A DNA stretch of 64,000 nucleotides from Rhodococcus wratislaviensis (GCF_900455735.1 NZ_UAUI01000004.1:1-64000); one strand, 5' to 3'; positions 18,145-27,623 are shown, counted from the first letter of the stretch. Numbers and translations are program-made. Notes: generated from the letters alone by a model not told the origin.

Positions 18145-18599
18145 ACCCGGGGGCCCCGCTGCTGGACCGACGCGGAGAACGTGTCGTTGAGCTGAGTCAG
18201 CGACGTCACCGCCGCCAGTGCCTGTTCTTGCGACCAGCCTTCGAGCATGCCCCGCAGCCGTTCGGCCCGGCGCTCGGTCGTCTCGCGCAGAATGTCCATC
18301 CCGTTCGGCGACACCCGAATGCGGGAGGCACGCTTGTCGTGGGGGTCGGCGGCGCGCGACACGTACCCCGCGTCGACCAGTTCGGAAATCTGCCTGCTCA
18401 GCGAGGACTGGCTGACGCACAGGTCGGCGGCCAGTTCGTTCTGGCGGCACTCCCCCCGGGCGGCGAGCACGAAGAGCACGCTCGTCAACGCGGGCGGGAT
18501 CGGGGTCTCGCCGCTCGCGGAGACGACCGCCCGCAGTGATCGCCCGAGTGCGAACACCGCATCGACGAGCGCTTGCGCAGTATCTGCCTGTACCGACAT
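18141..18599 (-). CDS. MarR-family transcriptional regulator
   Basis: 152 residues from the ATG MSVQADTA; an upstream in-frame GTG would add eight residues. The winged HTH is centred on LTSVLFVLAARGECRQNELAADLCVSQSSLSRQISELVDAGYVSR, followed by the wing DPHDKRASRIRVS and a helical dimer region. MarR proteins usually repress efflux genes until a phenolic or drug ligand binds. It converges with the ABC-SIMPL operon, which is a plausible target, but no operator was identified with confidence. Confidence 0.9.
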   Translation of the reverse strand: MSVQADTAQALVDAVFALGRSLRAVVSASGETPIPPALTSVLFVLAARGECRQNELAADLCVSQSSLSRQISELVDAGYVSRAADPHDKRASRIRVSPNGMDILRETTERRAERLRGMLEGWSQEQALAAVTSLTQLNDTFSASVQQRGPRV

Positions 18600-18680
18600 C
18601 CAGTCCCCGTCCCACACACCCACTACTTGCGGGCCGACTATAGCGTTTTGTTGCGTTCGGTAAACATCGATGCGCCGGTG

Positions 18681-19949
18681 TCAGCGCGCCAGCAACGCAA
18701 TGCACTCCACGTGGTGGGTGAGAGGGAACGCATCGAACGCGCGCAGCTCGTCGACATGATATCCCTGCGCGAGGTACAGACCGATGTCGCGGGCGAACGA
18801 CGCCGGGTCGCACCCCACGTGCACGACCCGTTCGGCGCCCGCGGCGGCGACCGCCTCGATCACCTCACGTCCCGCACCCGCACGCGGCGGATCGAGCACC
18901 ACGACCCGTGGCGGGGAGGCGAGTCCGGAGATCGCGCGCTCGACCCGATCCGCGTGGAAGCGTACCTGCGGGAGGTCGGAGAGCGCGGCCTTCCCGTCCG
19001 AGACGGCCTGGCGCGAGGACTCGACGGAATCCACGTGACCGGCCGGCCCGGCACCGTGGGCGAGGGCGGCGGCGAACACACCCACTCCCCCGTACAGGTC
19101 CCATGCGGTGTCGCCCCCGGACATCCCGGCCCATTCGGAGACCACCGCCGAATACGTCTCCGCGGCCCCGCGATGCGCCTGCCAGAACCCGGTGGCGGCC
19201 AGCGCCCATTCGCGGTCGCGCACCCGCTCCACCGGGCGGCCCGATCCGACGACCACCCGCTCGGCGCGTGGCGCACCGCTGGCAGCGCGGCGGGCCATGG
19301 CACCGCGGCGCCCGGGACTCGTGCGGCCGGTCCGCGACACCTTCGGCGGAGCGATCTCGACCACGTGCCGCTCCCCCGCGCCGTCGAGAACGATCTGCAC
19401 CTCGCTGCCGGGCTTCCAATCATGCTCGCGCACACCGTCGTAGGCGGACGACTCGATCTGCGGGCACGCGAGGTCCGTGACGATCCCGGAACTGCGGTGG
19501 CGGTGATAGCCGGGGCGGCCGTCCGGGTCGACGGCCAGCCGTACCCGCGTGCGCCAGCCGGTGCCGTCTCCGGTGCCGGGCAGTTCCTCGACGTCCACTT
19601 CCCACTGCAATCGCGCGAGCCGAGCCAACTGCTCGGACACGACCTGCGCCTTCATGTCCCGCTGCACGTGCAGGCTCGCGTGCGAGAAGTCGCAACATCC
19701 CGCGCCACCCGGACCCGACACCGGGCACACCGGGGTGACCCGCTCCGGGGACGCGTCGAGGATCTCGACCGCGTCGGCCCGGCAATAGGACCCGCCGCGG
19801 TCCTCGGTGACGAGGGCGATCACCCGCTCGCCGGGTAGTCCGTGCCGGACGAAGACCACGCGGCCCTCGTGCCGGGCGACGACGAAACCGCCGTGCCCGG
19901 GATTTCCCAGCCGCAGTTCGAGGCGGCGGTCCGACCAGTTCTCACTCAA
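18681..19949 (-). CDS. TrmA/RumA-type SAM-dependent RNA (uracil-C5) methyltransferase with TRAM domain
   Basis: 422 residues starting at TTG, with GAGAAG upstream. The N-terminal TRAM-like RNA-binding domain (~10-65) precedes a cysteine-rich stretch (CPVSGPGGAGCCDF) that may bind an Fe-S cluster as in RlmD. The methylase part has WDLYGGVGVFAAAL (SAM), VVLDPPRAGAG (motif IV) and VHVGCDPASFARD with the catalytic Cys. It would make 5-methyluridine in rRNA or tRNA; which site cannot be told. It starts 13 bases after the potassium-permease gene and is probably co-transcribed with it. Confidence 0.9.
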   Translation of the reverse strand: MSENWSDRRLELRLGNPGHGGFVVARHEGRVVFVRHGLPGERVIALVTEDRGGSYCRADAVEILDASPERVTPVCPVSGPGGAGCCDFSHASLHVQRDMKAQVVSEQLARLARLQWEVDVEELPGTGDGTGWRTRVRLAVDPDGRPGYHRHRSSGIVTDLACPQIESSAYDGVREHDWKPGSEVQIVLDGAGERHVVEIAPPKVSRTGRTSPGRRGAMARRAASGAPRAERVVVGSGRPVERVRDREWALAATGFWQAHRGAAETYSAVVSEWAGMSGGDTAWDLYGGVGVFAAALAHGAGPAGHVDSVESSRQAVSDGKAALSDLPQVRFHADRVERAISGLASPPRVVVLDPPRAGAGREVIEAVAAAGAERVVHVGCDPASFARDIGLYLAQGYHVDELRAFDAFPLTHHVECIALLAR

Positions 19950-19962
19950 CGCTTCTCACCCG

Positions 19963-21957
19963 TCACTTGTCGTCGGGTTCGTAGCCGCGGCGTGAGGCCC
20001 CGGCCGTGTATTCGATGTTCAGTGTCTTCGCCTTCTCGGACGAGTTCAGTTGCCACGGAACGCTGGTGACCATCACACCCGGCTGGAACAGCAGGCGGCT
20101 CTTGAGCCGCAGCGCACTCTGGTTGTGCAGGATCTGCTCCCACCAGTGCCCCACCACGTACTCGGGGATGAACACGGTGACGACGTCCCGCGGTGAGTCC
20201 TTCCGGACGCGCCGCACGTAGTCGAGCACGGGTTTGGTGATCTCGCGGTACGGCGACTCGATCACCTTGAGTGGCACCGCGATGTCACTCTTCTCCCACT
20301 GGCGCACGAGTGCCCGGGTGTCGGGTTCGTCGACGTTGACCGTGATCGCCTCGAGGGTGTCCGGCCGTGTGGCCCGGGCATAGGCGAGCGCGCGCATGGT
20401 CGGCATGTGCAGCTTGGAGACGAGGACGATGGAGTGAGTCCGGCTGGGCAGCACCCCGTCCCATTCCTGTTCCTCGAGCTCCCGGGCGACGCTGTCGTAG
20501 TGCTTCCGGATCATCTTCATCACGACGAAGATCGCGACCATGGCCACGATCGCGATCCAGGCGCCTGCCGCGAACTTCGTGATGAGCACGATGATCAGGA
20601 CGGCGCCGGTCATGGCGAGGCCGATGGAGTTGATCACCCGGGAGCGGTGCATCCGCCGGCGCTGAGCCGGGTCGTTCTCGGTCTTCAGGTGCCGGGTCCA
20701 GTGCCGGATCATGCCCGTCTGGCTCAGCACGAACGAGACGAACACGCCGACGATGTACAGCTGGATCAGCTTGGTCACCTCGGCGCCGAACAGGACGACG
20801 AACGCGATCGCGGCCCCGGACAGGAACAGGATGCCGTTGCTGAACGCCAGGCGGTCTCCACGGGTGTGCAGCTGACGGGGCAGGTAGCGGTCCTGCGCGA
20901 GGATCGAGCCGAGCACGGGGAATCCGTTGAAGGCCGTGTTGGCGGCCAGCACGAGGATCAGGGCCGTCACGATGGCGATGAAGTAGAAGCCGATGGGGAA
21001 CCCGCCGAACACCGTCTCCGCGATCTGCGCGATCAGCGTCTTCTGGTGATACCCGGCGGGGGCACCGATCAGCTGTTCGGCCGGGCTGTGCGCGTACACG
21101 ATCCCGATCTTCTGGGCCAGGATGATGATGCCCATCAGCAGCACGATGGCAATGGATCCCAGCAGCAGCAGCGTGGTGGCCGCGTTGCGGGACTTGGGCT
21201 TCTGGAACGCGGGAACACCGTTGCTGATCGCCTCGACACCGGTCAGTGCCGCACAGCCGGAGGAGAAGGCCCGCGCGATCAGGAACGCGAACGCGATCCC
21301 GTACAGGTGGGAGTCTTCTGCCTCCAGCTCGAATCCGGACGATTCGGCGCGCAGGTCGTCGCCCAGCACGAAGATCTGGAAGAACCCCCATAGCAGCATG
21401 AGCGCCATGCCGGCGATGAACGCGTATGTCGGGATCGCGAAGGCAGCACCGGATTCACGGATGCCCCGCAGGTTGATGGCGGTCAGCAGCACGATGGCCG
21501 CGACCGCGAACAGCACCTTGTGCTGGGCCACGAACGGCACCGCCGAACCGATGTTGGACGCGGCCGACGAGATGGAGACCGCCACCGTGAGGACATAGTC
21601 CACCAGGAGGGCGCTACCCACGGTCAGGCCCGCGTTGGGACCGAGATTGACGGTCGCGACCTCGTAGTCGCCGCCGCCCGACGGGTAGGCGTGCACGTTC
21701 TGCCGGTAACTGGCGACCACCACCGCCATCACCGCGGCGACGGCGAGTCCGATCCAGGGGGTGTAGGCGTAGGCGGAGATGCCCGCCACCGACAGCACGA
21801 GGAAGATTTCCTCGGGGGCGTAGGCCACCGACGACATCGCGTCGGAGGCGAAGACCGGGAGGGCGATCCTCTTGGGAAGCAGCGTGTGCCCGAGCTTGTC
21901 GCTCCGGAAGGGTCTGCCTAGCAGTAGCCGCTTTGTGGCGGTCGAGAGCTTTGACAC
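19963..21957 (-). CDS. KimA-like APC-superfamily potassium permease
   Basis: 664 residues from the GTG at 21957 (VSKLSTATKRLLLG); a reading from 22077 would add 40 hydrophilic residues and cannot be excluded. About twelve helices are followed by a ~170-residue cytoplasmic C-domain. The segments LLVDYVLTVAVSISSA, FSSGCAALTGVEAISN, LILVLAANTAFNGFP and ILHNQSALRLKSRLLF closely resemble Bacillus subtilis KimA (YdaO), a high-affinity K+ importer, as recalled. It is divergent from two RCK proteins of potassium transport, which supports K+ as substrate. In Bacillus the C-domain responds to c-di-AMP; whether this one does is unknown. Confidence 0.88.
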   Translation of the reverse strand: MSKLSTATKRLLLGRPFRSDKLGHTLLPKRIALPVFASDAMSSVAYAPEEIFLVLSVAGISAYAYTPWIGLAVAAVMAVVVASYRQNVHAYPSGGGDYEVATVNLGPNAGLTVGSALLVDYVLTVAVSISSAASNIGSAVPFVAQHKVLFAVAAIVLLTAINLRGIRESGAAFAIPTYAFIAGMALMLLWGFFQIFVLGDDLRAESSGFELEAEDSHLYGIAFAFLIARAFSSGCAALTGVEAISNGVPAFQKPKSRNAATTLLLLGSIAIVLLMGIIILAQKIGIVYAHSPAEQLIGAPAGYHQKTLIAQIAETVFGGFPIGFYFIAIVTALILVLAANTAFNGFPVLGSILAQDRYLPRQLHTRGDRLAFSNGILFLSGAAIAFVVLFGAEVTKLIQLYIVGVFVSFVLSQTGMIRHWTRHLKTENDPAQRRRMHRSRVINSIGLAMTGAVLIIVLITKFAAGAWIAIVAMVAIFVVMKMIRKHYDSVARELEEQEWDGVLPSRTHSIVLVSKLHMPTMRALAYARATRPDTLEAITVNVDEPDTRALVRQWEKSDIAVPLKVIESPYREITKPVLDYVRRVRKDSPRDVVTVFIPEYVVGHWWEQILHNQSALRLKSRLLFQPGVMVTSVPWQLNSSEKAKTLNIEYTAGASRRGYEPDDK

Positions 21958-22119
21958 TGCCAAAGCGTAAGCCGTCCGCAGAAAACCTGGACCCTCACCC
22001 ACCAATGTGTCCGGATTGCGATCTCTGTCTCGGTTGCTCTTCCGCCTGGGCACTGTACGGTTCGATTCGGTACGCACGTACTCGAGACGTGACGCCAGAG
22101 CCCATGAACGGAGTACAAG

Positions 22120-22785
22120 GTGTATGTGGTCATCATGGGATGCGGCCGGGTCGGCTCATCCCTCGCTGGCTCGCTGACCCGGATCGGCCACGAGGTCGCG
22201 GTCATCGACCGCGACCCTGCCGCATTCCTGCGTCTCGAACCCGACTTCCCCGGCCATACCGTCGTCGGGATGGGGTTCGACCGTGATGTGCTGGTCAAGT
22301 CCGGTATCGAGCGCGCAGAGGCATTCGCCGCGGTGTCGTCCGGAGACAACTCCAACATCATTTCCGCGCGTGTGGCCCGGGAGACGTTCGGCGTGGAACG
22401 CGTCGTCGCCCGGATCTACGACGCCAAGCGTGCCGCCGTGTACGAGCGGCTCGGGATCCCCACCGTCGCGACCGTCCCGTGGTCGACGGACCGCTTCCTG
22501 CACACCCTCACCCGCGACAGCCAGACCGCCAAGTGGCGCGATCCGTCCGGAACCGTCGCGGTCACCGAGTTGTCCCTGCACGAGGATTGGATCGGCAGAC
22601 CGGTCGCCGAACTCGAGGCCGCGACGAATTCGCGTGTCGCGTTCATCATCCGCTTCGGCACCGGCGTCCTTCCCGACCGCAAGACCGTCTTCCAGGCCGA
22701 CGACCAGGTGTACATCGCGGCTGTGTCGGGAACGGTGGCCGAGGCCGTCGCGCTCGCGGGCAATCCCCCGCCTTCGGACAACTGA
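22120..22785 (+). CDS. ceoB: TrkA/RCK-type potassium uptake regulatory protein
   Basis: 221 residues from GTG. The RCK_N Rossmann motif is MGCGRVGSSLAGSLTRIGHEVAVIDRD, which binds NAD(H) or ATP, and an RCK_C-like domain occupies ~140-215. It forms a tandem pair with the next gene, as in mycobacterial ceoBC. Such proteins form the cytoplasmic gating ring of K+ transporters. No TrkH/TrkG membrane subunit is in the window; the divergent KimA-like permease is the nearest possible partner. Confidence 0.93.
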   Translation: MYVVIMGCGRVGSSLAGSLTRIGHEVAVIDRDPAAFLRLEPDFPGHTVVGMGFDRDVLVKSGIERAEAFAAVSSGDNSNIISARVARETFGVERVVARIYDAKRAAVYERLGIPTVATVPWSTDRFLHTLTRDSQTAKWRDPSGTVAVTELSLHEDWIGRPVAELEAATNSRVAFIIRFGTGVLPDRKTVFQADDQVYIAAVSGTVAEAVALAGNPPPSDN

Positions 22786-22833
22786 GACGGCAGTGAGAAT
22801 GTTCACGATCGACCACCCGAACGGAAGCAATCG

Positions 22834-23493
22834 ATGAGAGTCGCAATCGCAGGAGCCGGCGCAGTCGGACGCTCGATCGCGCGCGAACTGGTCCGCAGCG
22901 AACACGACGTCATGCTGATCGAGCGCAAGCTCGAGCACGTCGAGCAGGAGTCGGTGCCCGAGGCCACCTGGGTCCACGCCGACGCCTGCGAGCTGAGCAG
23001 CCTCGAGGCCGCCTCCCTCGAAACCTACGAGGTGGTGATCGCGGCCACCGGTGACGACAAGGCCAACCTGGTCCTCAGCCTCCTCGCGAAGACCGAATTC
23101 GGGGTCAGCCGTGTGGTCGCCCGCGTCAACGACCCCCGCAACGAGTGGTTGTTCGACGAATCCTGGGGAGTCGACGTCGCCGTCTCCACCCCCCGGATGC
23201 TCGCCTCACTGGTGGAGGAGGCGGTGTCGGTCGGCGACCTCGTGCGGCTGATGACGCTGCGCCAGGGGCAGGCCAACCTCGTCGAGGTCACGCTGCCCGA
23301 CAACACCCCGCTCGCCGGGAAACCCGTCCGCAAGCTGCAATTGCCCCGCGATGCCGCACTGGTCACCATCCTCCGCGGCGGACGGGTCATCGTGCCGCAG
23401 CAGGACGATCCGCTCGAGGGCGGCGACGAACTGCTGTTCGTCGCGTCGGTGGACGTCGAGGACGACCTGCGCACGGCCGTCGGGCTCTCCTGA
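22834..23493 (+). CDS. ceoC: Second TrkA/RCK-type potassium uptake regulatory protein
   Basis: 219 residues beginning MRVAIAGAGAVGRSIARELVR, with the nucleotide-binding glycines and an acidic residue (LIERK) at the second strand end. RCK_N spans ~1-125 and RCK_C ~135-217 (LVEVTLPDNTPLAGKPVRKLQ). It follows ceoB by 48 bases and is presumably co-transcribed. The two may assemble as a hetero-octamer or hetero-dimer ring that gates a K+ transporter. Confidence 0.93.
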   Translation: MRVAIAGAGAVGRSIARELVRSEHDVMLIERKLEHVEQESVPEATWVHADACELSSLEAASLETYEVVIAATGDDKANLVLSLLAKTEFGVSRVVARVNDPRNEWLFDESWGVDVAVSTPRMLASLVEEAVSVGDLVRLMTLRQGQANLVEVTLPDNTPLAGKPVRKLQLPRDAALVTILRGGRVIVPQQDDPLEGGDELLFVASVDVEDDLRTAVGLS

Positions 23494-23708
23494 CCCGGCA
23501 GGGACCGATCGACACCCGGGATCCGTCGAGTACCGCCGCAACACCCGAGAGCACCGTCGTCACCTGCGGGTGCACCCGGTGTGCCTTTACGTCATGACAT
23601 TCGCGTCGAAGCATCCCGAGTACCAGGACCTCGTGGCCTGATCGGTTCGGCGACTTCGTCTCCGCCACAACCGGTCTGCGCCCCCGCGGTCCCCGCCGAG
23701 GGCCGCGC

Positions 23709-24389
23709 TCAGGTGCGGCCGGGCTCGTCGCGGGGGCCGCCCGCTTCCGTGTCGTCCGTCGGCTCGACGGCGTCGTCCGAGGGTCCCGGTTCGACGATCC
23801 GGTCTGCCCGGCGCACAGCCCAGATCGTCACCAGGAGAGCCAATCCCGCCAGCGGCCAGCCCATCGCGATGCGCGCGAACGCGAGCCAGCCGGTCTGGTC
23901 CGAATCATAGAGTTGCGACTGCACCAGGTACCGGGCCGCGAACACCAGCGCCCAGGCGGCAGTGGCCACGTCGTAGGCACGTACCGCGCCGCGATGGCGC
24001 CGCCAGAGGTTGCCGTGGCCGTTGAGGAATCCCCAGATCAGGCCGACGAGCGGCCAGCGCACCAGAATCGAGATCAGGAACACCGCCCCGTACGCGAGGC
24101 TCGTGTAGATCCCGAACAGGAAGTACCCTTTGGCATCGCCCGTGCGGTAGGCGATGAACGCGGAGATGCCGACACCGAAGAACCCGGACACCGCGGGCTG
24201 GATGGGGCTGTGGCGGACGAGGCGCCAGACGAGAATGGCAACGGCGACACCGAGGGCCGCCCAGATCGCCGGACCCAGGCCCCACACACCGTTGACCGGA
24301 ACGAAGACCAGGATGGGCAGGGTCGAATAGATCAGCCCGCTGATCCCACCGAGCTGTTCGAGTATGGATTGCTGCTTCGTTTCAGTCAC
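23709..24389 (-). CDS. DUF3159 integral membrane protein
   Basis: 226 residues from GTG, with about six hydrophobic segments (for example LIYSTLPILVFVPVNGV and AIWAALGVAVAILVWRLV) and a hydrophilic C-terminus. It matches the actinobacterial DUF3159 family (Rv2693c type), whose function is not established. It is 28 bases downstream of the OB-fold gene on the same strand and convergent with ceoC. The 215 bases between ceoC and this gene hold no recognisable gene. Confidence 0.88.
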   Translation of the reverse strand: MTETKQQSILEQLGGISGLIYSTLPILVFVPVNGVWGLGPAIWAALGVAVAILVWRLVRHSPIQPAVSGFFGVGISAFIAYRTGDAKGYFLFGIYTSLAYGAVFLISILVRWPLVGLIWGFLNGHGNLWRRHRGAVRAYDVATAAWALVFAARYLVQSQLYDSDQTGWLAFARIAMGWPLAGLALLVTIWAVRRADRIVEPGPSDDAVEPTDDTEAGGPRDEPGRT

Positions 24390-24417
24390 TCAACGAGAGT
24401 GCCACACGAGACGGCCG

Positions 24418-24795
24418 CTACGATTCGCCGCGCAGCTCGTAATACGGGTTGAAGATCACCTTCTGGCCGTCGCGTTCGCCGACACGGCCACGAACGAGCA
24501 GGGTCTTCCCCGGCTCGATGCCCGGAATTCTCCGTCGGCCGATCCACACCAACTTGATCTGTTCCGTGCCGTCGAAGAATTCGGCTTCGATGCTGGCGTT
24601 CCCGGACTTCGGACAGGCTTCGACACTACGGAGCCGTCCCAGCATGGTGACCTCTTCGCCGCGGCTGCAGTCGCAGGCACGTTGTGCGCCGGACGCCTGA
24701 GACGTCTCGGCCATTTCCTCGGCGTCCAGCTGCTCGAGGTCCTCGGTGAGCCTGCGAGTCAGCCGACGAAAATATCCTGCCGTGGCGGGTGCCAT
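24418..24795 (-). CDS. OB-fold nucleic-acid-binding protein (Rv2694c type)
   Basis: 125 residues from the ATG at 24795, which is preceded by an excellent CAGGAG site; a reading from 24894 adds 33 residues without support. The body EEVTMLGRLRSVEA through RRIPGIEPGKTLLVRGRVGERDG has the alternating strands and glycines of an OB-fold. Homologues are conserved next to DUF3159 in actinobacteria. A DNA- or RNA-binding role is inferred from the fold only. Confidence 0.86.
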   Translation of the reverse strand: MAPATAGYFRRLTRRLTEDLEQLDAEEMAETSQASGAQRACDCSRGEEVTMLGRLRSVEACPKSGNASIEAEFFDGTEQIKLVWIGRRRIPGIEPGKTLLVRGRVGERDGQKVIFNPYYELRGES

Positions 24796-24931
24796 TGCGC
24801 GCTCCTGGAGCATGTGCGACGCGAGATCTTCGCGCCGCTCGTAGGGCTGTGTATTCGCCACTGTAGACCCATTGGTTCCCGTCAACCACACCACCGGAAG
24901 AGCGCTGTGACGGACGAGGCAGGATCATCTC

Positions 24932-25645
24932 ATGCCCTCTGATGATCGGCCGTCCGTGGCCGTTGTGCTCCCGGGTACGGGATCCGACGCGGACTTCGTG
25001 GCCCGCGCCTTCACCGAGCCTCTGACCTGCCGTGGAGTTCACACGGCCGCAGTCGAACCCGATCCCCGTCGAGTCGTCGGAAGCTACGTCGACGCGCTCG
25101 ACGCCGCGGCCGCGCAGCACGGGCGGATCCTCGTCGGCGGGGTCTCCATCGGGGCCGCCGTGGCGCTGCAGTGGGCAGGATCACACCCGGATCGCGTCGC
25201 GGGGGTTCTCGCGGCGCTGCCCGCGTGGACCGGGACCGCCGCGGACGCTCCCGCCGCCGCCAGCGCCCGGTTCACCGCGGCCCGGCTGCGGGCGGACGGC
25301 CTCGAACAGGTCACCGCCGAGATGATCGCCTCCAGCCCGGCATGGCTCGGCCGGGAACTGGCGAAATCCTGGCGATCGCAGTGGCCGCACCTTCCCGCCG
25401 CGCTGGACGAGGCGTCCGAGTACCACGCCCCCGGTGTGGGCGACCTCGAGCGCATCACGGCGCCGGTGGGGATCGCTGCCGCCACCGACGACGCCGTGCA
25501 TCCCCTCGAGGTCGCCCGCACGTGGTCCGAACGACTACCGCACGCGGGCCTCGTCACGGTGTCGCTGGACGAGATCGGCGCCGACCCGGCGGTTCTCGGC
25601 TACGCCACCCTCAGTGCGCTCGACTCGGTCCTGCACACGACCTGA
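24932..25645 (+). CDS. Alpha/beta hydrolase (Rv2695 type)
   Basis: 237 residues. The nucleophile elbow is GGVSIGAAVA (G-x-S-x-G) near residue 73, and the C-terminus has the acid and His regions (PVGIAAATDDAVHPLEVA). It is a compact hydrolase with no signal peptide or obvious lid insertion. The substrate is unknown. It is transcribed alone, divergent from the OB-fold gene. Confidence 0.85.
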   Translation: MPSDDRPSVAVVLPGTGSDADFVARAFTEPLTCRGVHTAAVEPDPRRVVGSYVDALDAAAAQHGRILVGGVSIGAAVALQWAGSHPDRVAGVLAALPAWTGTAADAPAAASARFTAARLRADGLEQVTAEMIASSPAWLGRELAKSWRSQWPHLPAALDEASEYHAPGVGDLERITAPVGIAAATDDAVHPLEVARTWSERLPHAGLVTVSLDEIGADPAVLGYATLSALDSVLHTT

Positions 25646-25668
25646 GCCGCGAATCTCGGGGGCCGGGA

Positions 25669-26541
25669 TCAGCGACCGAGTTGCTGCATCGCCGAACCCG
25701 ATTCGCCGCGACGTTGCTGCGGCTGAGCCGGGGCTTCCGCGGGCGGCGCCTGCTGTTCGCCCTGCGGACCCGCCGGAGCCGGCTGCTGCGGAGCGGGCTG
25801 CTGCGGAACGGCACCCTGCTGCTGCGCCAACTGCTGCTGGTGTGCGGCGGCCAGCTGCTGGGCGAGGGCCTCGGGCAGGACCACGGGCAGCGGGGTCCGC
25901 ACCGGGTTCGGCTCGTTTCCCCGCTTCACGACGGTGTCGCGCAGGATCGCCCTGGCGGTCGCGACGAGCTCCGAGTCGGCCGTGTTGCCGCCGCTCGGTC
26001 CCGCGACCACACAGCGCACCATCCACCGGTAGCCGTCGACGCCGATGAAGCGCAGGTCGGCGTTCGGGGTGACGGCGAAGACCTCGCGCCCCCACGGTCC
26101 GCTCTCGACGCTCACCGTCGCGTTGTCGTTGCGCAGCGATTCGGCGAGGTCGCCCGCGACTTCCCGCCACTGGCCGGGAGACTTCGGGGCGGCATACGCC
26201 GCCACGGTGATGCGCCCGTGCTGGGTGACGAGATGCACAGCCTGCGGCGAACCGTCCGGCGCCATCTCTACCTGCAACTGGGCGCCCTGGGGCATCGGCA
26301 CGAGGACCGAACCGAGGTCGAGGCGGGTACCCACCTCACCGACGGTGAGATCGGCGCCCGACTCGAGGTCGTCGGCGTCGTACGGACCGCCGTCCACCTC
26401 GGTCACGGCGTCGTAGTCGTCCTCGTAATCCGCCTCCTCGTAATCCGCGTCGCCGTCGCCGGCCGCAGCGTCCGTCTCGGCGTCCTCGAAGAAACCGGAC
26501 CGGTCGTCCTCGGCTTCGTTCTTCTTACGACGTCCGAACAT
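25669..26541 (-). CDS. DUF3710 protein with Gln/Pro/Ala-rich tail
   Basis: 290 residues. The basic start MFGRRKKN is followed by a very acidic stretch (~10-55), then the conserved DUF3710 domain (~60-215: GTRLDLGSVLVPMPQGAQLQVE and FIGVDGYRWMVRCVVAGPSG). The last ~75 residues are low-complexity Q/A/P (AQQLAAAHQQQLAQQQG). The function is unknown; the family is conserved beside dut in actinobacteria. The gene starts two bases after the dut stop, so the two form an operon. Confidence 0.88.
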   Translation of the reverse strand: MFGRRKKNEAEDDRSGFFEDAETDAAAGDGDADYEEADYEDDYDAVTEVDGGPYDADDLESGADLTVGEVGTRLDLGSVLVPMPQGAQLQVEMAPDGSPQAVHLVTQHGRITVAAYAAPKSPGQWREVAGDLAESLRNDNATVSVESGPWGREVFAVTPNADLRFIGVDGYRWMVRCVVAGPSGGNTADSELVATARAILRDTVVKRGNEPNPVRTPLPVVLPEALAQQLAAAHQQQLAQQQGAVPQQPAPQQPAPAGPQGEQQAPPAEAPAQPQQRRGESGSAMQQLGR

Positions 26542-26543
26542 GA

Positions 26544-27059
26544 TCAGACTCCTTCACTGGCATTGCCGACAAGGCTGGCGTGGCCTCCGCTCGACCCGTG
26601 CCCGTCACTGCCGCGGGTGGTGCCGTCGAGCGACTGGACCTCGACGAACGACACCAGTTCGACACGCTGCACGAGAAGCTGGGCGATCCGGTCGCCCCGG
26701 CGGATCTCGATCGGGGTCTCGAGATCGTGATTGATCAGGCACACCTTGATCTCGCCGCGGTACCCGGCATCGATGGTGCCGGGGGTGTTGACCACCGACA
26801 GACCCGATTTTGCGGCCAGCCCGGATCGGGGGTGGATCAGCCCGACCGTGCCCAGGGGCAGCGCGATCGCGATGCCGGTTCCGACGAGGACTCGGCGCCC
26901 CGGCTCGATGGTCACGTCGATGGTGCTGCACAGGTCGACACCGGCGTCGCCGTCGTGCGCACGCCGCGGGACCGGAATGTCGGGGTCCAGCCGCTGGAGG
27001 GCGACGGGCGGAAGGGCGGGGGTCGCGGCGGGAGAAAGGCCGGGAGATAGGTCGCTCAC
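26544..27059 (-). CDS. dut: Deoxyuridine 5'-triphosphate nucleotidohydrolase (dUTPase)
   Basis: 171 residues from the GTG at 27059; GTG at 27065 is also possible. All five dUTPase motifs are present: [45 protein letters not shown] and the C-terminal [12 protein letters not shown] arm. It converts dUTP to dUMP and pyrophosphate, limiting uracil in DNA and feeding dTMP synthesis. It probably works as a homotrimer in the cytoplasm. It is co-transcribed with the DUF3710 gene. Confidence 0.96.
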   Translation of the reverse strand: MSDLSPGLSPAATPALPPVALQRLDPDIPVPRRAHDGDAGVDLCSTIDVTIEPGRRVLVGTGIAIALPLGTVGLIHPRSGLAAKSGLSVVNTPGTIDAGYRGEIKVCLINHDLETPIEIRRGDRIAQLLVQRVELVSFVEVQSLDGTTRGSDGHGSSGGHASLVGNASEGV

Positions 27060-27100
27060 GTGCACCGAGCCTACTCTCAGACACCGACTATCCTGGTCGG

Positions 27101-27622
27101 GTGTCACAAACGTCCCGGCCCGAAGTCGCGCCCACCGATAACACCTCGCCCGTGCTGTACTCCGAGCGCCTGTGGGTGCCCGTCTGGTGGTGGGCAGTGG
27201 GCTTGTTCGTCGCCGGTCTGCTCGCCGCGGAGGTGCACATGGGTGCGCCGGGACTGCGCGCGTGGCTGCCGTACGTCCTCCTGCTCCCCCTGCCCGTGTG
27301 GGGCCTCGTCTGGCTCAGCCGTCTCCGCGTCGAGGTCGTGGAGGAACCGAACGGTGTCCACCTGCGGGTCGGACAGGCGCATCTGCCGCTGGACGTCATC
27401 GCGCGGGTCGCCGAGGTTCCCGGTTCGGCGAAGAGCGCGGCTCTCGGTCGCCAGCTCGACCCCGCCGCCTTCGTGCAACACCGGGTCTGGGTCAAGCCGA
27501 TGGCATTGATCGTGCTCGACGACCCCGAGGACCCGACCCCCTACTGGTTGATCAGCACACGACGGCCGGCCGAGTTGCTGGCCGCCGTCAACCGTGCCCG
27601 CCCGCAGGCGGACGGAGACTGA
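27101..27622 (+). CDS. DUF3093 membrane protein
   Basis: 173 residues from GTG. Two hydrophobic helices ([20 protein letters not shown] and a second at ~48-67) are followed by a cytoplasmic domain with [16 protein letters not shown] and [13 protein letters not shown]. It matches the actinobacterial DUF3093 family (Rv2698 type), of unknown function. It is divergent from dut, with start codons 41 bases apart, so their promoters must overlap. Confidence 0.88.
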   Translation: MSQTSRPEVAPTDNTSPVLYSERLWVPVWWWAVGLFVAGLLAAEVHMGAPGLRAWLPYVLLLPLPVWGLVWLSRLRVEVVEEPNGVHLRVGQAHLPLDVIARVAEVPGSAKSAALGRQLDPAAFVQHRVWVKPMALIVLDDPEDPTPYWLISTRRPAELLAAVNRARPQADGD

Positions 27623-27623
27623 T

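Noticed and set aside
21958..22119. c-di-AMP (ydaO-type) riboswitch ahead of the KimA-like gene
   Set aside because: The 162-base divergent region is short and no ydaO-type conserved blocks were seen.
23494..23708. Small genes between ceoC and DUF3159
   Set aside because: Open frames are short, lack ribosome sites and run across the neighbouring stops.
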